Shown here: positions 59,842 to 64,000 of the stretch, one piece after another
How the letters are laid out: every line of letters begins with the position of its first letter
How positions within the stretch are numbered: position 1 is the first letter of the stretch
DNA from: CAWIUB01 sp963839175
GTDB lineage: Bacteria; Actinomycetota; Actinomycetes; Mycobacteriales; Jatrophihabitantaceae
DNA length: 64,000 nucleotides
Reading direction: 5' to 3'
Assembly: GCA_963839175.1 (NCBI GenBank)
Contig: CAWIUB010000033.1
Coordinates: forward strand, 69,281-133,280
Made by a program: the position numbers and the translations under genes
The notes under the pieces: generated by a model
What the model was told of the DNA's origin: nothing
Databases searched by the model: none
Seen by the model: the letters and a program-made list of their open reading frames with translations, nothing else

Positions 59842-61634
59842 CGGCGCACCTCATCGGCGATCGTTACTGCCGCGCTGATCAGCGACAGGTGGCTCAACGC
59901 CTGCGGGAGGTTGCCGAGGAAGGCGTCGGTAGCGGGTTCGATCTCCTCGGCGTACAGACCGACGTCGTTGCCGAGGGCGACCAGCCGATCCATCAGCACC
60001 GTCGCATCGTCGACGCGACCGGTGCGGGCCAACGCCTCGGCGAGCCAGAAGGAGCAGCTGATGAACGCGCCTTCCCCGCCGGACAGCCCATCCGCACCGC
60101 TGTAGCGACGGACGTAGGGCCCGTGGACCAGTTCGCGACGAATCGCGGCGACCGTGTGCGCCCAGCGTGGAGAGCGAGCCTCGCCGTAGCCGGACAGCAG
60201 GCCCAGCAGCACGCTCGCGTCCAGCTCGTCGCCACCAGCGAAGCGCACGTAGCTCTCCCGCTGGCGCGAGTAGCACTCTTGCTCGATGAAGTCCCGGACT
60301 GCGATGGCCTGCTCGGCCCATCGCGCCCGGTGACGTGTCGGGAGCAGACCTCGCTCGGCCAGGCGCTGGGCGCGGCCCAGCGCGACCCAGCACATCATCT
60401 TGGAATGGGTGAAGTGCGCCGGTTCGCTGCGCACCTCCCAGATCCCTGCATCAGGACGGCGCCACAACTCGCAGACCAGATCCGCGACCTCTGCGAGGCG
60501 CCGGCCGATGTCGGCGTCCACGCGGTTGCCTGCCTCCGCATAGAGCCACGCTGCTTGCAGCAGCTCACCATAGGTGTCCAGCTGAAGCTGGGCAGCCGCG
60601 GCGTTGCCGGCCCGCACGGGGCGTGACCCGCGGTAGCCGTCAAGCGGCAGGGCACGCTCGCGGGCGTTGGCTCCGCCGTCGAGCCGGTACAGCGGCTGCA
60701 GTCGCGGATGGGTCAGCTGCGAGGCGTGCATCAGCCACCAGAAGTACGCCTGAGCCTCTGGCGCGCAGCCCAGGCGCAGCAATGCGTCGAGGGTGAATGC
60801 GGCATCGCGCACCCAGCAGAACCGGTAGTCCCAGTTGCGCAGCCCGCCGATCTCCTCGGGCAGCGATGTGGTCGCGGCCGCCGCCAACGCCCCCGAGGGG
60901 GCGTGCACCAGTAGCTTGAGCGCCAGCGCGCTGCGAGCCACCGGACCTTGCCAGGGACCGTTGTATGTCCGGGAACTCGCCCACGCCCGCCAGGTCGCCA
61001 GCGTCGCCGTGAACCGTCCGTCGAGTTCACTGCGGGAGGGAAACACCAGAGGTTCCTGATGCGCCGTGCAGACCGCGATCACCGCCCGGGATCCGGCCGC
61101 CGCTTCAAAGCTGCCAGTGACTGTCTCGCTTTCCACCTCGACCGTCCCGGCGTCGAATGCGCAGACGGCGAGCGCGTCACCGCCTGAGGTGGCGATCGCA
61201 ACCGCGTTGCGCCAGCCGAGCTGGGTGCGTCCTTCGCCGTAGCCGAACCGCGGCTGCATGCGCCAGCTCATCTCCACCCGGCCAGCCACTCCCTCGACCC
61301 GGCGCTGCAACTCACGCGACGGGCCCAATCCGGCGCCGGTCACGCTCATCGCATCCTGCACCCGCACCACCCCGGTCGCGGTCGTGAAGGTGGTTTCCAG
61401 CACGTTCGTGCCCGGCAGGTAGCGCCGGGCCATCGCGAACTTAGCCGTCGGCGCCAGCTCGAAGGACCCGCCACGTTCGGTGTCGAGCAGAGCGGCGAAC
61501 ACGCTCGGCGAATCCAGGTTCGGCAAGGTGAGCCAGTCGATCGTCCCATCCTCGGCGACCAGCGCGACCGTGCGCCCGTCCCCGATTGCCGCATACGACC
61601 GCAGCGGTGCGTAGCCGTCGTGAGCTCGGATCAT
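59838..61634 (-). CDS. glycoside hydrolase family 15 protein (second copy)
   Basis: ATG 61634, with GAGGTGG 11 bases upstream, gives 598 aa; a GTG at 61649 lies in that ribosome-binding site. N-terminal sandwich (GTIDWLTLPNLDSPSVFAAL), barrel with GGLRNWDYRFCWVRDAAFTL, RPDAGIWEVRSEP, GGEGAFISCSFWLAEALART and VGLYAEEIEP, carrying the same Glu-containing segments as the copy at 42.8 kb. The two differ at most positions, so they are not a recent duplication. Likely cytosolic; trehalose or a malto-oligosaccharide is the probable substrate. Confidence 0.9.
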   Translation of the reverse strand: MIRAHDGYAPLRSYAAIGDGRTVALVAEDGTIDWLTLPNLDSPSVFAALLDTERGGSFELAPTAKFAMARRYLPGTNVLETTFTTATGVVRVQDAMSVTGAGLGPSRELQRRVEGVAGRVEMSWRMQPRFGYGEGRTQLGWRNAVAIATSGGDALAVCAFDAGTVEVESETVTGSFEAAAGSRAVIAVCTAHQEPLVFPSRSELDGRFTATLATWRAWASSRTYNGPWQGPVARSALALKLLVHAPSGALAAAATTSLPEEIGGLRNWDYRFCWVRDAAFTLDALLRLGCAPEAQAYFWWLMHASQLTHPRLQPLYRLDGGANARERALPLDGYRGSRPVRAGNAAAAQLQLDTYGELLQAAWLYAEAGNRVDADIGRRLAEVADLVCELWRRPDAGIWEVRSEPAHFTHSKMMCWVALGRAQRLAERGLLPTRHRARWAEQAIAVRDFIEQECYSRQRESYVRFAGGDELDASVLLGLLSGYGEARSPRWAHTVAAIRRELVHGPYVRRYSGADGLSGGEGAFISCSFWLAEALARTGRVDDATVLMDRLVALGNDVGLYAEEIEPATDAFLGNLPQALSHLSLISAAVTIADEVRR

Positions 61635-61781
61635 CTGCGCAGATACCACCTCGGACCGTGGGCTGGTTCGCCGGGTGGCGAGGGCTGCCGCGTCCCCAGC
61701 CGTGTTCGTGCTGGCACACGGAGCCGGGCTCGCCTTGAGCCGCGTCCGCGTTCCGCAGAGCCGCCGCTGGGTGTGGTCATT

Positions 61782-63035
61782 TCAAGGATGGGGCAGTAGG
61801 TCCGGGTAGGAGATCGTCGGGTCGGTGAGCTGCGCGGGATCGATCACGGTTCCGCTGATGATTAGGGGCTTGATCTGCTCGATGACGTCCCAGACGTTGA
61901 CGTTCATCGCCGCCTTGATGCGGTTCGTATCGTCCAGCCAGAAGGCCACGAATTCGCGTGCCGCGAGGTCGCCTCGGACCACTACACGATCGTAGGAGCC
62001 GTTGGGGGCGTGGCCGATGTATTCCATGCCCAGGTCGTACTGGTCGCTGAAGAAGTAGGGCAGGTCGGTGTAGATCGCGTCACTACCGGTGGAGCCGAGC
62101 ATCGCGGCGGCGGCGGCCGCCGGCTGGTTCAGCGCGGTGGCCCAGTGCTCGACACGCACTCGGGTGCCGAGGGTCGGGTGGTCCTGGTTGGCGATGTCGC
62201 CGACCGCGTAGACGTCCGGATCACTGGTGCGCAGGGAAGCATCGACCAGCACCCCGTTGTCCAGCTTGAGCCCGGCCGCCTCGGCCAAAGCGACGTCCGG
62301 AGCGACACCGATCCCGACGACCACCGCATCGGCGGCGATGAAGGCACCGTCTCCCAGCCGGACGCCGGTCGCCCGATCGCCATCCACGGTGATTTCTGCC
62401 AGTGTCGAGCCGAGTCGCAGCTGCACCCCGTTGGCGGTGTGCAGGTCGGCGAACACCTGCGCCAACTCCCGTCCGAGCACGCTCAACAGCGGCAGGTCGG
62501 CCATTTCGACGATGCTCACCTCGGTGCCCGCGCCGCGCGCCGCGGCACCGACCTCGAGCCCGATCCAGCCGGCGCCGATGATCACCAGGCGGCGTCCCCT
62601 ACCGAATGTGGCGCGGATGGCGTCGGAGTCGGCGTGGCTGCGCAGGTAGAGCACGTTCTCGGCGTCCGCGCCGGGTACCGGCAGCCGGCGGGGCAGCGCC
62701 CCGGTGGCGAGCAGCAGCTTGCCGTAGGGCAGCGTGGTGCCGTCGGCGAGCGTCACGGTGTGAGCGGCCGTGTCCAGCGATGTCGCCGTCGTCTGCAGGC
62801 GCAGGTCGATGCCGTGCTCGGCATACCACGGCGCAGGATGCACGAGCGCCTCATCGAAGCCCACCTGTCCGGCGAGGTAGGCCTTGGACAGTGGTGGGCG
62901 TTCGTATGGTGCGTCGGCTTCGTTGCTGATCAGCGTGACCGGGCCGGTGAATCCTTTGCCGCGGAGGGCTTCGGCGCCCTTTGCTCCGGCAAGGCCGCCG
63001 CCGATGATGACCACGCTCGCGGGTGCTTGGGTCAT
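61782..63035 (-). CDS. NAD(P)/FAD-dependent oxidoreductase, ferredoxin-reductase type
   Basis: 417 aa, ATG 63035 with GGAG eight bases upstream. FAD motif VVIIGGGLAGAKGAEALRG, the YERPPLSKAYL segment characteristic of ferredoxin/rubredoxin/putidaredoxin reductases, NAD motif LVIIGAGWIGLEVGAAA, and second FAD motif VYAVGDIAN, with the C-terminal reductase domain (YFFSDQYDLGMEYIGHA). Such enzymes feed electrons from NAD(P)H to a small iron-sulfur partner; no ferredoxin gene is adjacent. Downstream of folE by 36 bp. Confidence 0.9.
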   Translation of the reverse strand: MTQAPASVVIIGGGLAGAKGAEALRGKGFTGPVTLISNEADAPYERPPLSKAYLAGQVGFDEALVHPAPWYAEHGIDLRLQTTATSLDTAAHTVTLADGTTLPYGKLLLATGALPRRLPVPGADAENVLYLRSHADSDAIRATFGRGRRLVIIGAGWIGLEVGAAARGAGTEVSIVEMADLPLLSVLGRELAQVFADLHTANGVQLRLGSTLAEITVDGDRATGVRLGDGAFIAADAVVVGIGVAPDVALAEAAGLKLDNGVLVDASLRTSDPDVYAVGDIANQDHPTLGTRVRVEHWATALNQPAAAAAAMLGSTGSDAIYTDLPYFFSDQYDLGMEYIGHAPNGSYDRVVVRGDLAAREFVAFWLDDTNRIKAAMNVNVWDVIEQIKPLIISGTVIDPAQLTDPTISYPDLLPHP

Positions 63036-63071
63036 GACTGTCTCCGTCCGATCTGGCGCTGGTGCGCGCCG

Positions 63072-63704
63072 TCAGGCTGTGTGGCCGGTGAGTGAGAAGA
63101 ATTCCTGGCGCGATCGCGGGTCCTCGCGCAGCGTGCCCAGCAGCGTGGAGGTCACCGTGGAACAGCCACGGGCGCTCACCCCGCGCAGCGTCATGCAGGT
63201 GTGCTCGGCGTCGATGACGACACCGACGCCGGTTGGCGCGAGATGGTCGGCTAGCCAGCTGGCGACCTGCTTGGTCAACCGCTCCTGGACCTGGGGGCGA
63301 GAGGCGAAGTGCGTGACGAGGCGGGCCAGCTTCGACAGCCCGAGGATGCGGTCACGAGGCAGGTAACCGACATGCGCGACGCCGACGAAGGGCAGCAGGT
63401 GGTGCTCGCAGACCGAGCGCACGGGGATGTCGCGGGCGAGCACCAGCTCGTCGTAACCTTCCTCGTTCGGAAAGGTAGTCATGTCGAATGCCGGCGGCGT
63501 GAACAATTCGGCGTACGAGCGGGCCATCCTCCGCGGAGTGCCGCGCAGGCTCTCGCTGTCGGTTCCGATCCCGAGGGCATGCAACAGGTCGGCGGCAGCC
63601 CGCTCCGCGGCGTCCAGGTCGACCGCGCCATCGGGAGCCGCGACGTGCAGCGGTTGAACGGCCGCGAGCATGCCCGCGGTCGTCGCTGCCAGCAGCCTCG
63701 TCAT
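63072..63704 (-). CDS. folE: GTP cyclohydrolase I
   Basis: ATG 63704, behind GAGGGAGG and overlapping the regulator stop by ATGA, gives 210 aa. Zinc and active-site motifs are VRSVCEHHLLPFVGVAHVGY (Cys, His-His), ILGLSKLARLV, RPQVQERLTKQVA and AEHTCMTLRGV (second Cys). Converts GTP to dihydroneopterin triphosphate for folate or pterins. Unlike a typical folate operon, its neighbours here are a regulator and a flavoprotein reductase, so it may be a second, specialised copy. Confidence 0.93.
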   Translation of the reverse strand: MTRLLAATTAGMLAAVQPLHVAAPDGAVDLDAAERAAADLLHALGIGTDSESLRGTPRRMARSYAELFTPPAFDMTTFPNEEGYDELVLARDIPVRSVCEHHLLPFVGVAHVGYLPRDRILGLSKLARLVTHFASRPQVQERLTKQVASWLADHLAPTGVGVVIDAEHTCMTLRGVSARGCSTVTSTLLGTLREDPRSRQEFFSLTGHTA

Positions 63705-64000
63705 CGACCGATCGCCTCCCTCTCGCCCTTTCTCACACGGCGTCGGTCGAGCGTGACGCAACACCGACCCGGTGCAGGGTCGAGCCGGGCATGCAATCCG
63801 CTACCGCCGCACGCCTCGAGCAGCCCGCGGATCAGGTCGAGGTTCATGCCACACACCAGGTCGGGATGCTCGCGGGCAAGCGAGTGGAACGGGCAGTTGA
63901 CCAGCGTGATGACGTCATCGGTGAGGCGCGGCTCGTAGCCGTGCTCGGCGAGCGCGTCGCTGACCACGCGGCTGCGCGTGGCTGGGTTGACGTCTTCACC
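63701..64000 (-). CDS. transcriptional regulator, C-terminal part (truncated by window edge)
   Basis: The frame is open to base 64000. The C-terminal domain VNCPFHSLAREHPDLVCGMN, LDLIRGLLEACGG and LDPAPGRCCVTLD matches the ArsR-like actinobacterial regulators whose C-terminal domain carries conserved Cys/His (CPFH, CGMN, GRCC), suggesting metal or iron-sulfur sensing. The N-terminal HTH lies outside the window. Coupled to folE, so it probably controls the folE-reductase operon (inference). Confidence 0.75.
   Translation of the reverse strand, partial: GEDVNPATRSRVVSDALAEHGYEPRLTDDVITLVNCPFHSLAREHPDLVCGMNLDLIRGLLEACGGSGLHARLDPAPGRCCVTLDRRRVRKGEREAIGR

Overview
The window is high-GC actinobacterial chromosome. 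Evidence: a 14-gene nuo operon with GTG starts and ATGA overlaps, a mycothiol-type DinB/maleylpyruvate isomerase protein, a fused KorA subunit, a 13E12-type HNH protein at the left edge, DUF2252, DUF6325 and GH15 (trehalase-type) proteins. I cannot name the genus from sequence alone; a Mycobacteriales/Frankiales-like actinomycete that respires with menaquinone fits.

Left third (1-27.5 kb), chromosomal backbone: partial HNH protein, DUF985 cupin, geranylgeranyl-reductase-like flavoprotein, nuoA-N (complex I), an all-trans polyprenyl diphosphate synthase translationally coupled to nuoN, a mycothiol-type DinB protein, korB-korA (2-oxoacid:ferredoxin oxidoreductase), beta-carbonic anhydrase, HtpX protease, RmlA and YajQ. 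The quinone-side-chain enzymes that flank nuo suggest joint supply of menaquinone and its dehydrogenase. Every nuo junction is overlapping or within 12 nt except five, and all five hold modules of one interspersed repeat family, whose hairpin also precedes rmlA.

27.6-33.7 kb, integrated element: tRNA-Tyr followed by a minus-strand, tightly overlapping block. It encodes a tyrosine integrase, an excisionase-like HTH protein, a DnaG-like primase/Toprim protein, unknown proteins, an octapeptide-repeat (beta-solenoid-like) protein and a DUF4913-like protein. No second attachment site was found, so the right end is unclear.

33.7-38.4 kb, mixed and decayed: an IS110-type transposase tail, a membrane protein, an HD-phosphohydrolase remnant, an intact diacylglycerol-kinase-type lipid kinase facing a frameshifted PAP2 phosphatase, and a 118-bp MITE-like element with 16-bp perfect terminal repeats and an ATAC target duplication.

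38.4-50.6 kb, carbon, redox and stress genes: CoA-disulfide reductase fused to rhodanese, SMP-30/gluconolactonase, a G6PDH-like protein with a changed active-site motif, GH15 hydrolase, two small TM/Arg-Asp-tail proteins (both outside the usual length cut-off), DUF2252, DUF6325, a MalT/LuxR-type ATPase regulator and a small unknown protein.

50.6-59 kb, gene graveyard: remnants of a DHA2 drug-efflux permease, a TreT-like trehalose synthase, a GGDEF protein, a DUF4389 protein, a DUF1524 HNH nuclease, an SGNH/lysozyme/NlpC-P60 wall hydrolase and a ParB-like protein, interleaved with intact small genes of integrative-element type (lipoprotein, TM protein). Many carry single-base frameshifts.

59-64 kb: small zinc-ribbon protein, four-TM membrane protein coupled to a second GH15 enzyme, a ferredoxin-reductase-type flavoprotein, GTP cyclohydrolase I, and a partial transcriptional regulator running off the right edge.
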